Below, piece after piece: positions 11,033 to 22,204 of a DNA stretch of 64,000 nucleotides. Position 1 is the first letter of the stretch. Every line of letters begins with the position of its first letter. The stretch is from Lota lota (lineage: Eukaryota; Chordata; Actinopteri; Gadiformes; Lotidae): assembly GCA_026745465.1 (NCBI GenBank), contig JACYXH010000837.1, forward strand, positions 313,501-377,500, read 5' to 3'. The notes under the pieces are model-generated. The model was not told the DNA's origin. It saw only the letters and a list, made by a program, of their open reading frames with translations, and searched no databases. The position numbers and the translations under genes are program-made.

Positions 11033-11203
11033 CTGAGAGTTTTCAGTTCACAGAGTGTACTCCCCAGTCCAACAGAGAGCAGCTTCACTCCTGAATCCTG
11101 CAGATCATTGTTACTCAGATCCAGCTCACTCAGAGAGGAGTTGGAGCTGAGAACTGAGGCCAGAGCTTCACAGCATCTCTCTGACAGATGACAGCCATTC
11201 AGC
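11033..11203 (-). CDS. NLR gene A, LRR exon (cassette 2)
   Basis: A 171-nt in-frame exon encoding [45 protein letters not shown] and CELKTLR. The acceptor ends AAG and the donor is CAG|GTCAG. One codon shorter than 174 nt in the serine run. Confidence 0.87.
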
Positions 11204-11421
11204 CTTCACGAGAAAATAAACACAACATGTTAGGAACTGTGATTAAAAGAACATACCCCTTTAACTTTTACCATCATGAAGGAATTGTGTTGAAAAGTTT
11301 AATTAGAAATGTTTTATGAATTTAACTAATATATACTAGTCAATACATTAGATCCTTAAATATTCATTCAATATTGGGTGTAAATGTATAATATGAAATA
11401 GTTGTTCTGTAGTGTTGGAAA

Positions 11422-11458
<37 letters not shown>

Positions 11459-13890
11459 GCTGCTTTTATTGTAGCATTATGTATACTGTGTATTGTATTG
11501 TAATACATGTTATTAGAACATCTACAGAGATGTTTCGTTTATTATTAGAAGTTATATTCCAATATTATGTTTATTGTGTTGAGGAGAAACAATATCAGAG
11601 CGAGCAGGAAAACACTTTGCGAGCACGAGAGCAAAGACAGCATTTGTGCGCACGGGGGCGTCAGTTGCGTGCTACTTCACTTCACGTGCGCGCTCAATGA
11701 ATAGTTTCTTCCTCACAGGCTTTATTATTGCTCTCGCGAACTACTGAGCGCGGGTGCAGTTAGTGTTTGCAATAACGATTAATTTGCATGCATGTGTTAG
11801 TTCTGCGCTCGTGAAAAGTATTTTTTGCTCGCGACTTTTGTCAGTAATATGCCGCCATAAACGTTGCAGGCCTGCACGCGCTCAGTGTCGCAAAACGAGA
11901 GACTTTTCGCCCTTAACGCGAGCAAAACAAAGTCCCGGAACCGTTGTAGGGAGAGGAGACGACGGATGAAGAAACCGGAATCCCGGGACGATCTTCGTCA
12001 GGGGAACCGCATGGCTTTCCGGTCACCGCGCGCTACCTGACCCCCTGCTGTGGACTATCCTCGTGCGCAACTCTAATGATTTATATCCCGTTCAGAGGAT
12101 GCTAAGGCGGTTAGCAAACCAAACTAGTTTTACACGAAACGTCCAAAACATCCCCGACACGAACAGAAACACGAATAAAACAATCCCCAAATCCACTCTC
12201 TCCCATACTCGTTTAACCGTCAAACAACTAATAAGTAAATGTTCAAATTTAATTATAGCTGGGCGATCTCTACAGAAAATAAAGTACTCTCCCCTTTGAC
12301 CTCGTCTCTCCCCTCTCTTTCCTTTTTCCTGCTCGCTCGTGATCTCTTCACCTCTCACTAGGGATGCAATGATACCGATACCAGTACTGGGACTCAGGCC
12401 ATATACTGTGCTCATGTACTCGTACTTGTAAGACATCTCCGATACAACCACCCGATAACACTTTAAGCAACGTGACGTAACGCTGAAGAGCCAGTGAATC
12501 CAAAACGTTTTTTTGTTTTATTTTATTTTTTATTTGTCCTATATCATTGTCAACATAGTAATTATGCCATTTTATCACTGTTACTGAAATAAGTAATTTG
12601 TCCTATATGATCGTCAACATAGTAATCTATGCCATTTTATCACTGTTACTGAAATAAGTCCCCAATTTAGAGAAAAAATGGGCACCGGTGGTGCGGTGTG
12701 TGTGGTGTGTGTGGACGAGTGGAGCTCTGTCTGAGCAGTGATCTATTTAATACACGCGTCCGAGGGTTAGGATTCCCGGACACTTATAGAATAGGGTTGC
12801 GCCACACGGTGTGTGGCGCATTTCAAATGCTTAAACGCTCATTACACAACAACGGTACTGAAAAAGTATCACAAAGTTGCCGTGGGCCGTAACCATTGCG
12901 ATAACACGCCCCCCTCTTTCCTAGAGAGGGGCGTGTTTTTTAAACTGTAATTTTTTTTAAATTAAGTACTCATATCGGTACTCGGTATCAGTGAGTACCC
13001 AAATGTAAAATACTTGTACTTGGTCTGAGAAAAAGTGGAATCGGTGCATCCCTACCTCTCACCCTTCCCCCAAATGACCTGGAAGTCTCTATATCAACCC
13101 ATCCTATTGGTTAAACCCAAATAGAGTCCATATAACCAAATGTACTGCGCAAGGTTAAAATTATTTAAAATAGTGAGTTAACTTTTATTAATAATGAACG
13201 TATATTTATGAGTGAGTCCTACATTTCAACAATGACTTATTTATACGTATAGCTATATATTTGAATACAACTGTATTTAACTATTTTAAACACTTATTAT
13301 CAATTGGCTTTCCTTATTTAATATTTAATAATAAATATAGCTTTTATGAGTTTGTCTCTTCACCCTGGTTACACAATATAGCAATATTTATCTGTGGCCT
13401 ATTCATATTTGTGAATAAGTCTTTTTCAATTTGAATAATGAATACTGAACATAGTAAGCTTTTAAAAATACATTTTGTAAGACAATTGCAAGTTTCAAAT
13501 ACTTTTTTAAAGATTTTTCCAGATACCTTCCAAAATGTTGCTGTTGAGAATTTCAGGGGGTCTTAAGTGTCCAACTAGGGGTCTCAGACCCTCCCAAAAA
13601 CCCCCGTATTTCACCCTGCTCTTAACTATCACCGTCCCGTATATGGGGGACGGTGGGGTTCTTACAGATGGTATTATTATATTTTGTGTTCATATTTATA
13701 TTTATAATTGAAAAGTTGCAGGCATATGGATGTATTAGAATATCCACCTAAACAACAATGTGTAACATTTCCAATGATACCAAAGTCATGAATGTGGTCA
13801 TCACAGGTACTGAGTTATAAGCTGAGTTATGTAACTGTCCTCTGATATGGCACTTGTTATGTAACTCTTTGCACATTGAGTCAAACTGAC
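11204..13890. repeat. LRR-cassette intron, long version
   Basis: Contains a TA microsatellite at about 11425-11457, the GC-rich CGCGAG segment, the GATTTATATCCCGTTCAGAG segment (12080), and the AT-rich segment after 13100. It is broken by the hAT element at 12359. Around 13616-13660 it holds the uninterrupted version of the target used by the gypsy element at 4825. Confidence 0.8.
12359..13054. mobile_element. Non-autonomous hAT element, 696 bp, 8-bp TSD
   Basis: The termini are TAGGGATGCA on both ends (inverted), flanked by the 8-bp direct repeat CCTCTCAC (12351-12358 and 13055-13062). 8-bp duplications are the mark of hAT transposases. No transposase frame is present. Inside are two copies of a roughly 65-bp segment (12535-12660, with GCCATTTTATCACTGTTACT) and a hairpin around CCCCTCTTTCCTAGAGAGGGG (12910-12934). 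The paralogous intron at about 4165-4205 lacks it, giving an empty site. Confidence 0.88.
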
Positions 13891-14061
13891 CTGAGAGTTT
13901 CCAGTGTACGTCTTGTAGCCAGTCCAGCAGAGAGCAGCTTCACTCCTGAATCCTGCAGATCATTGTTACTCAGGTCCAGCTCTCTCAGACTAGAGGAGTA
14001 GGAGGTGAAAACTGAGGCCAGAGCTTCACAGCATCTCTCTGACAGATGACAGTCATTCAGC
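13891..14061 (-). CDS. NLR gene A, LRR exon (cassette 1, first)
   Basis: A 171-nt in-frame exon encoding [53 protein letters not shown]. The end differs from its sisters: GSPHC-type residues are replaced by ATRR, with a small deletion that keeps the frame. Splice sites as in the other cassettes. Confidence 0.85.
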
Positions 14062-15112
14062 CTTCACACAAATTAAACAGAACATGTTAGGAACTGTGAT
14101 TAAAATAACATACCTCTATTAGTTTTAACATTGTTGAGACAGAGGTCTAGATTTTAAATGAATTTATATATTTATTTTCTGTTTCAAAGCTAAGTTAATT
14201 TTGCAATATCAATGGTAGTCAATCACCTATTGTTTTGAATTAAGTAGGCTATTTATGGCGTAATTTAGAAATGTCGCACAAGAGGGCAGCACTGAGCAGT
14301 GGAGTTCACGTGAGGTGAAGATTCACTGTGATGAAATTGACTAACGCTTCGGGGGTGGAAAAGGACGCTGACTCTGTTTGAATTACGGTCAATAGGAGAG
14401 ACAAAATAGAAATTCACTGCGGGAACCAAAGAAAAACGACTTGGGTGCGTATCAATGTGAAGGAGACTCCAAAGACGATATTGGTATGTATTGGTAAAGT
14501 TATAGCGGTCCTTTGAGTTTCATGATGTTAATGCAGGAATGATCAGTGTAATTTGGAGGCATGCATTTAATAATTATTTCCTGATTTACTAATGATGTAC
14601 CTGATTTATTTGAATGTTATAGATAATTATTAGTGAATCTGATTTATTTTTGATTCGTTGGGGGTTAAAAAGAAACAAACATCCAGCATACATTTTTTGA
14701 TATTTATGACAGTAGGTTAATACTGTTTATTCATTTTCTCTTTTCCTTCTATTGTTTTCTTGAAACAAACTCCTGCTGGATGAACTGTCCTTGAATGAAA
14801 ACTCCAGCTGGAAACTTGTGAAAAACTTCAATAAATAAAAAAGGAAAGACGATTTGTCAAAGGAGCCGAGTTGTACATTGTGTCCTATGTTGTCCTCTTG
14901 TCCATTTTTTGAGTCTGGGCAGACATTGAGGCAGAAAACCCCGGAGAACTCGACAAACATAATGAAGGAATTGTGTTGAAATCTTTTATTAGAGTTGTTT
15001 TATTAATTTAACTAACATTTACTAGTCAATGCATTAGATCCTTAAATGTTAATTCAATATTGGGTGTAAAATGTTGAACATTTAAAATATGTTTTGCAGT
15101 GTTTGGAAATGG
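14062..15112. other. Intron of NLR gene A, no gene seen
   Basis: Partly unique sequence (14200-14960) and partly the cassette intron start (TTAGGAACTGTGATTAAAA) and a copy of the TAGATCCTTAAATGTT segment (15040). No credible coding frame. Confidence 0.6.
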
Positions 15113-15470
15113 TTTTGTATATGAATGACTTTTTATTAGTTATAGTATTATTGATATTGTGTTATGTGTATTGTACATGTTCTACGTACAACTACAAAGA
15201 TGTTTTGTATATTATAACATTTATATTCTAGTATTATGTATATTTTGTTGTGTATTGTAATCCATGTTATAAGTGAACGTACAGAGATGTTTTGTATATT
15301 ACTATAACTTTTATATTCTAGTATTGGGTATATTGTGATGTGTGTATTGTAATACAAGTTATTAGTACACCTACAGAGATGTTTTGTATATTATCATAAC
15401 TTTTATATTCTAGCATTATGTTTATTGTGTTGTGTATTGTAATACATGTTATGAGTGAACCTACATATAC
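15113..15470. repeat. Intronic tandem repeat, about 88-92 bp x 4
   Basis: Four diverged units begin TTTTGTATAT and end AGAGATG or similar (15117, 15203, 15290 and 15382). Single copies of the same unit occur in the other cassette introns (about 3480-3560, 10380-10490, 11460-11550). The array ends at the donor of the NACHT-tail exon. Confidence 0.7.
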
Positions 15471-15694
15471 GTTTTGGAGGCTTTGGCGTCGGATAGCAAC
15501 ATCAGAAGAACCTCCTCAGGAGTAGAGCATTTCTTCAGGTCAAACACGTCCATCTCCTCTTCTGAGGACAGTAAGATGAAGACCAAAGCTGACCACTGAG
15601 CAGGGGAGAGAGATTCTCTGGAGAGACTTCCTAATGTCAGGTACTTTTGGATCTCCTCCACTAGAGAACGGTTCATCCAGACAGTGGAACAGAC
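15471..15694 (-). pseudogene. NLR gene A, NACHT-tail exon with frameshift
   Basis: The acceptor TTCTGTAG precedes 15694 and the donor AAAAC|GTATAT follows 15471. It encodes the segment that normally ends the NACHT-associated region of fish NLRC3-like proteins: LFHCL, then in another frame RSLVEEIQKYL, LSPAQWSALVFILLSSEEE and FDLKK, up to KASK. The frame changes close to 15680, just after LFHCL, so the exon is broken. No NACHT core lies upstream within the next 9 kb, so gene A is 5'-incomplete or its core lies elsewhere. Confidence 0.75.
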
Positions 15695-15782
15695 CTACAG
15701 AACTACAGTACAGATGTATACAGCAGACGAGAAGATTAAACACCTTGGAGACTGTAACTGTACTCATGAACAGTGGACTGCA

Positions 15783-15995
15783 GAGGCTGTCTGTCTGCTG
15801 CCTGTCTGCCTGCTGCCTGTCTGCCTGCTGTCTGTCTGAGCGCTGCCTGTCTGTCTGCCTGCTGTCTGTCTGTCTTCCGCCTGCGTGTTGCTTGTCTGCC
15901 TGCTGCCTGTCTGCCTGCTGTCTCTCTACGTGCTGCCTGTCTGCGTGCTGCCTGAATGCCGGCTGCCTGTCTGCCTGTTGTCTGTCTGTCTGCCG
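15783..15995. repeat. Degenerate CTGCCTGTCTG-type tandem repeat
   Basis: Imperfect 11-to-15-bp units of CTGCCTGTCTGCCTGCTGTCTG. All long open frames across it come from the repeat and not from a gene. Confidence 0.85.
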
Positions 15996-15999
15996 CTGA

Positions 16000-16767
16000 A
16001 GGCTCAGACTGCACACACACAGGGTGTGGCAGATAGAAGCGCACACACACGGCACCACCGCTCGTGATAAACCACACACTCAAACCTGTTCCAGCTCGTG
16101 TATGGGCTGGAACCAATGAGTGGTCTAATGGTGAGTTAAACTTGGGTTACGTTTGTGTTTATCACGCTTCATTTAGTCAGAGATCAGGTAGGAAAACATT
16201 GTTCTCAGAGAGAGGAGAGGCTTTGAACCTGATTTATCTTCTAGTGAATTTGCATTAGCAGCCATTTGCGTAAATTCAAATGTGTTGGATGAAGGGAGAA
16301 GGACAGACTGGAGAATGATGGGTCTGCCTGTCCCTGTACAGTATAAAGTTACATTGAGGTCTGAGTATAGGCTTGATTAGTTGATAGAGTAGTTTCTTAA
16401 TAGTGAAAACACTAACTAATGTTGATTTCTCTATAGTCAAATGCGCTAATCGAGAAGCGTCACATTTCCCAAGATGAGATCATTATAATATACAAGTAAC
16501 CTAAAGGCAATATAAATGGTAGTAAACTGTAGGCCTACCTTATTTATTCCGTGATGAAAAAATGTGTTCCGTCCCTTACGGTATAAAGTTATAAAAGTAT
16601 AAATGCCAGGGAAGAAAAGGAGGTCAAAGTGTTCACTAAACAAGTAAATCAGGGAAAACTGATTAAAAGTGGTATAGAGAAAGATTGAGCTTCATGGCTG
16701 CTCACTGAGAAAGACAGAAGTTTAAATGAGGAAGTAGACTTGAACGTCTACCTATGGAACCTTTATA
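16000..16767. other. No gene seen
   Basis: Non-coding by eye. The sequence around 16720-16750 (GAGGAAGTAGACTT) recurs at 52950, so part of it is a dispersed repeat. Confidence 0.5.
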
Positions 16768-16945
16768 AGGGGCGTGTTTAAAGCTCTCACTGTAAGAACC
16801 TTAATGAGGGGCGTGTTTAAAGCTCTCACTGTAAGAACCTTAATGAGGGGCGTGTTTAAAGCTCTCACTGTAAGAACCTTAATAAGGGGCGTGTTTAAAG
16901 CTCTCACTGTAAGAACCTTAATAAGGGGCGTGTTTAAAGCTCCCT
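16768..16945. repeat. 39-bp minisatellite, about 4.5 copies
   Basis: Unit AGGGGCGTGTTTAAAGCTCT continuing CACTGTAAGAACCTTAATG. Copies are nearly identical (ATGAGG versus ATAAGG). Because 39 is divisible by 3 the array stays open as a 13-residue repeat (FKALTVRTLMRGV), but nothing else suggests a protein. Confidence 0.92.
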
Positions 16946-18685
16946 ATCCCTGTAAGAACATCTATGGAGGCACATTACTTTGAATAATCACAATGCCCTC
17001 TGGAGCCGGTTGGACCGCTCCTCTTGCTGTTGGAGCAGGGACACTAGGGAGCACCATCCGCATGGCTGACGGGCTAGATACAGGCCTAATGCATTTATTA
17101 TGATGCACCAACATGAGTATTATATAGATGTATATTGTCAAGTAATGTTGATTCATCGGTGTCCAGATATATTAGAAGGTATGGGACGTAAGGGATGTTA
17201 CTCTTTATTAATCACATTCTATATAAACCTAAGCATTGTTTTATCATAACTATAGGCGCGCTTAAAAGTAATACACTGGTCATGCATCCATGTATGTTTT
17301 ACTATAACACTGTGCAACCCTATGGGAAGCTATAAGCAATAACCAATGAACACTATGTTTTACTGTATACCCATCTGTATGTCATACTGCGTAACCATAC
17401 ATACTATAAGTAATGCACTAGCTACAATGCTGAAGCACTCGGGAGTATCTTATAAAATGAAGAAACACTTTATGATACGAGAAGTACATGTACTGCATCC
17501 AATGTTAGTAAGCCCGGTTGGCATGTGCAAACTATTCTATGTCTAGAGATAGTATAACACTGTTAACTAAGGGTACATGGGCTCACCATTCAGGTCTGGT
17601 GTGACTTACAGGTCTCTGAGGATAATTACTGTTTTATGTATTATGGCATACGTGGGGTGTTTTTATTGTTTGGAACATAACTTAATTGTTTTACTTGGGA
17701 AAGTTGGCCTTGCTTGTGAGGGTTTGATGAGTACTGATAAGATCACCAAAATAACGAGTAGATTAGCTGACATCAGCAGAAAAACACCAGCTGCGGTTCG
17801 TGTAAGGACAAAATGGAGGATAGCATAGGTGAGGTCAGCATAAATAAGTTACGACAGCACGACGAATAAATCCATAAAAGGGCATGAAAAGGGCAAAACC
17901 ATATCTGCCCCATAGAAGGGCGTAAAATGGGCAGAGCCATACGCTCTATAAAACAGCCTGACCGGGGTAGGAATAGAGAGGACTCCTAGCCACGGCGGCT
18001 CCGTGCCGGACGGCCAAGCCGGACGGCCACCTAAAGTCCGGAGAAGAAGAAATACTAAAAAGACTTAGAAAGATTTCAGAAAATAGGAGAAGAGAGTTTC
18101 TTCTCAAAACTTCTATCAGCCGCACATTTTTACCAGAAGCTAGCCTTGACCGCCTTGATATATTCAAACCCATTGTTATGTTCCCATAAATGTGATGTCA
18201 ACATTAACATCACACTCATGAATAAGAGTCAGAGTTACTCATGTGGTTTAGGGTGAGTGTGTGTTGGTGTGTTTTGAACTCCTTGTTATGTTATTCATTT
18301 TTCAGAAACAGAAACTTAAAGAAATATAGACTATGGATTATCACGTTATCAAAATGGATCCTTGAAACATTTATACAAGAATAAAACTGTGCATTAAGGT
18401 AGCATTAAAGGATATAAAAGGTGTTGAGGAGAAAACGGTGAACAGTATCTGTAATGTAATCATTTATAATGGTTATGTTTCTATAATTAGGCAGGGTTCT
18501 TTTCTTCCTTCATTTCTCTTCAATTAGAAGTCCTTCTAATTGATTATTCTACATAATTGTCGTTCCTCCTTCGTTACACCCTTTACATGTAGGTATTCAG
18601 AAAGGTACACACACCTTATGGTCTTTTTTTAAAATCAGTCAAGTGTACAAACATTGTGATGTCATTCAGTATTCAGAGGATTGTG
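16946..18685. other. No gene seen; dispersed-repeat pieces
   Basis: 16990-17030 (CTCTGGAGCCGGTTGGACC) recurs at 52971 and 53470. A TATA-like CTCTATAAAAC at about 17944 precedes a GC-rich stretch that could be an old LTR or promoter, but I could not assign it. 18465-18640 matches 62895-63055, and 18600-18690 matches 27580-27665. Confidence 0.5.
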
Positions 18686-19107
18686 TTATGTCCCAGCTCG
18701 CTAGGGAAAGGGAGGCAACATAAAACCAGGTATTTTTGGCAAAAGTTATTTATTAACAAGGAACTTGGATAACCAACCACACCCACAAATAGAGGACGCG
18801 AACTACAAAGGAAAAAGGGCCATTTGGCTGCTGTTAGAATCAAAGAAACAAATATAACTAAAGGAGGACTCCAAAATACACAGTTGAAACAACAGCCCTG
18901 TTGTTTCAGTTTGCTTTGAACTCTTATCCTGGCCCTGTCCCCAGCTAGCTAACACGTGGCTCACTTTCCTAATTTCCAATCATTAAGGTCTCAGGAACCA
19001 ATCACGTCACACATCACAATTAACATATTTGCGGGACAATCACATATGGGGAACAACACCATGGTAATTTGCATACAACTGTCAAGCACAAGTAGGGTTT
19101 TACGTCA
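18686..19107 (-). repeat. LTR-like block (tentative)
   Basis: Begins TGTTATG and can be ended at ACGTCA. On the minus strand it has a TTAATAAATAAC polyadenylation-like signal near 18750. No clear target duplication was found, so the ends are uncertain. Confidence 0.3.
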
Positions 19108-19286
19108 GGGGCGTCAGCACGCAGCAGTAACTAATTGTTAAAAAATACTCCAGTAAAAACACTTGAAAATCATCACAGAGGTTCCTGGGGACATGTTTAT
19201 TATTATGACTTCATTATCATCAATATATATTTAGAGTATATAACATACAGTTATTAAGGACCTAAATATGACTAGTGAAGGAATAG

Positions 19287-19346
<60 letters not shown>
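19287..19346. repeat. GT microsatellite followed by 30-base G run
   Basis: About 30 bases of GT, then about 30 consecutive G. Long mononucleotide runs like this are prone to assembly error. Confidence 0.95.
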
Positions 19347-19349
<3 letters not shown>

Positions 19350-20756
19350 TATCCTCTATTTAATTTGTAAATAAAGTTACCCACGTGCAGAGGTCGAAAA
19401 AACGCGTCCTCACATGTCGCTGCTCCTCGCGATCCCCACCATACAGTTATAAACAACACAGTAAATATATCATATAAATTCAGCATTTTATAGGTTAACC
19501 TTATTTTAATTCAGTACAGTACAGCAAAGTGTGTGAACTGTTATAACTTTGAGTGTTGTGGTTATTGTGTGTGTGATATAATGCACATGTACTGTATTGT
19601 CTGCCATTGATGTGTGAGCTGCACTCACAACCCAGGTTCCACCATGAGTCCTACTGAACATGGATAGAACATTGGTAGAAGGGTTTCTCCTTTTCCTCAT
19701 TAGTGCAATTATTAGTTTGGCCAGCTTCTGTCATGGTCAACCAGTGGTTGATATGTGATCAACCAAAGTTGCATGTATTTCATTTGAAATATTAGCTTGT
19801 CTCCCTCTTCCTCGTGTACCTTGTACACATGCACATCCTCCTCCTCCCCCCCTTCCCCTCCCTCCCCCCTCCTCCTCCTCCTTTTTTTAGTGTGTAAACA
19901 ATTGAGAAAAACTGTAACAAAGAGGGTGAGTTGGTGTTCAATGGAGTGTAACCTTAAAGCTTCTCAACAGTGGAGCAGCAGTCTGAGCAAAAGTTAAATC
20001 CGACTCTAAAGTGCCACCTGATGGACAAAGATGGGACTAGCATCAATTGGGGAACTGAAAACTAACACTTTTAGATTCACATTTATTTTGTTTATTTAAA
20101 AAACAGTGAAGGTCAAACAAAGTGCAAGATTTAAATTTAAATACAGCAGATTTTCGGTGTGATTAAGAAGCAATAGCAGGCAACAGATGAAACCACTTTC
20201 AAATCAAATGCTGTGTTATATGGCTACATCTTTATAGAAAAATAAGGAGTAGGGAAAAGAGAGAGAGAGAGCAATATTTTTATTATTATATTGACACAAT
20301 CTTGAACAATAAATAAAAACATGGCATTTCCATTTATAGGGAGAAGAGCAGCCCTGCTATCAGGTCAGGATGCTGTTAGAGCTACAGCTACACACAAGGC
20401 AAGCAGCAATGCGGGAAGAAAGTTTAGCCAAATACAAATGAAGCTACTGTATGTCAATTTCTTTTTGTGAATATAATAATATAATCATTATTTTCTGTCT
20501 GCTTCTTATTCTGGTATTTACACCCTTAAAAATGCATTAGAATGCAGGAATGGAAGTCTGCGAAACCGATTTTCTTTTCACCTCGATCATCATTCATGAT
20601 CACTGTTCTCTGATTTTCGTTTAACTCCCATCTGGCTTTTTACTGACTTGACAAACACTTATTTATTTTCAAAGTAGTCTTTGATTTTCACTCCTTCGAT
20701 GTTTTAGTTTTATCTAACAACATTTGAATTCTTTCAGCCTCCATAAGCACCTCTAG
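19347..20756. other. No gene seen
   Basis: CT-rich stretch at 19845-19890 (CCTCCTCC). The remainder is AT-rich with no coding pattern I could support. Confidence 0.5.
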
Positions 20757-21038
20757 TCACAAGCTTTTGTCAGAGCTCCGAGAGTCAGTGTCAGTGATGT
20801 CATGGTCCATGCTGGAGTCAGATTCTACCGGTCTTTTACTGGTGGCTGGTTCCCCCTTGGCTTCTAAAGCTACTTCAAGTTCCCCCTTGGTCTCTCCTGA
20901 GGCCTCCTTAGCCTCTAAAGCTACTTCTAGTTTCCTCTTGGTCTCTCCTGAGGCCTTCTTAGTCTCTAAAGCTACTTATAGTTTCCCCTTGGCCTCTCCT
21001 GAGGCCTTCTTAGCCTGTGATGCTACTAATAGTTTTCA
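20757..21038 (-). pseudogene. Cryptic repeat-bearing coding stretch, Lys/Glu-rich
   Basis: On the minus strand a frame runs to a TGA at 20757-20759 with three to four 17-residue repeats (51 bp each). The consensus is about LEVALEAKEASGETKGE, followed by a non-repetitive polar tail (SKRPVESDSSMDHD, TDTDSRSSDKSL). The first complete repeat contains a TAA at 20976-20978 where the sister repeats have GAA. The composition looks like a charged coiled or disordered C-terminus. No start or splice site was identified, and I do not recognise the protein. It may be the last exon of a decayed gene or a repeat that happens to be open. Confidence 0.4.
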
Positions 21039-21109
21039 TCATCCACACACACTCCCACATATATATGACGTCATGTTTTGGACATAAAATACACATAATT
21101 ACTTAATTA

Positions 21110-21141
21110 ATAATTAAGTATAGTATAGTATAGTATAGTAT
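21110..21141. repeat. TATAG short tandem repeat
   Basis: AGTATAGTATAGTATAGTATAGTATG, a 5-bp repeat of about five units. Confidence 0.8.
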
Positions 21142-21354
21142 GTGTATAGTAACATGTTATGTCTTATAAAATAATCAGCAAAATAAAATGATGATGTATT
21201 TATTCTTTACTAGCCTATATTTTAACACGCATTTGCGAATTGCATTGGAATGAAGCAAAGTGAATCAAATAAAAAGTACTAGAATGTGAGAAACCCTCCC
21301 AGATGTTCTTCATTGAAGCTCAGGTCTCTTTCAGGGAGGGGGCTCCCCCATAAC

Positions 21355-21945
21355 TCAACACTGACGTAGAACAACCGCTGCTCCTCCTCCATCATACTAC
21401 ATGTTTCTATCTGACCTGACTCTGTAGAGATGTTGTTGATGTTGTGCTCCTCCTCCTCCATCATACCACATGTTTCTATCTACCCTGACTCTGTAGAGAC
21501 ATTGATCATGTTGTGTTGCGTCTTAGGGATTATATTAGGGACCAACCTACCTGAAGTCCAGTGTGTGGACGAAGTGACATTTAAAAGCTCAACCCTAGTC
21601 AGTCTGATCTGATGCAGTCAGCCTAAAGGGCTAATGGAATATGTAATGTGTATGTGTGTCTATTTGTGTGTGTATGTCACTAGAAAGTATCAGGTGAAAA
21701 GAATTATCAAGTACTGACTTACTTCATATACTGATTTATTGCTGTAATAAGCAGAGCAAAATGAACATAAATTGCCAAAAATTACATTGTATGTGCTTGT
21801 CTAATAGACATTAACAACACATAAAATAGCATGTATCCCTTTTAAAAAATCAATACACAATAACACATCAAATCTTTACAAAGAAAGGCTAAACATAAGG
21901 CAAACATAGCCACAAAAAATCTCTCTATGATACCAAAAAGGGCTG
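21355..21945. repeat. Duplicated block downstream of B30.2, copy 2
   Basis: Paralogous to 1-743 (shared GAACAACCGCTGCTCCTCCT, CTTAGGGATT, GCTGTAATAAGCAGAGCAA, AAAATAGCATGTATCCC). It contains two to three copies of the same roughly 60-bp unit. In this copy no B30.2 exon follows: a TC microsatellite and then a SINE-like sequence take its place. It may be the 3' remnant of a lost NLR or TRIM gene. Confidence 0.7.
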
Positions 21946-21951
21946 AACTGC

Positions 21952-21959
21952 GTTCTCTC

Positions 21960-22029
<70 letters not shown>

Positions 22030-22035
22030 TGTCTC

Positions 22036-22125
<90 letters not shown>

Positions 22126-22126
22126 T
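21952..22126. repeat. TC microsatellite
   Basis: About 170 bases of CT dinucleotides with a few GT interruptions. Confidence 0.95.
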
Positions 22127-22204
22127 TTATAAACAGTTTATAAATGGTTTTAATAAGCAGGGACTCAACAATTCCAGAAATCCTTTCCGTGATTTGAATC
22201 TCTA

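Noticed and set aside
15540..16116. Cys/Leu-rich and Gln/Asp-rich frames on both strands
   Set aside because: They come from the CTGCCTGTCTG tandem repeat. Only the NLR exon at 15471-15694 is supported.
15783..16945. CRISPR-like array from regularly spaced repeats
   Set aside because: Repeats are contiguous minisatellites with no unique spacers, in a vertebrate genome.
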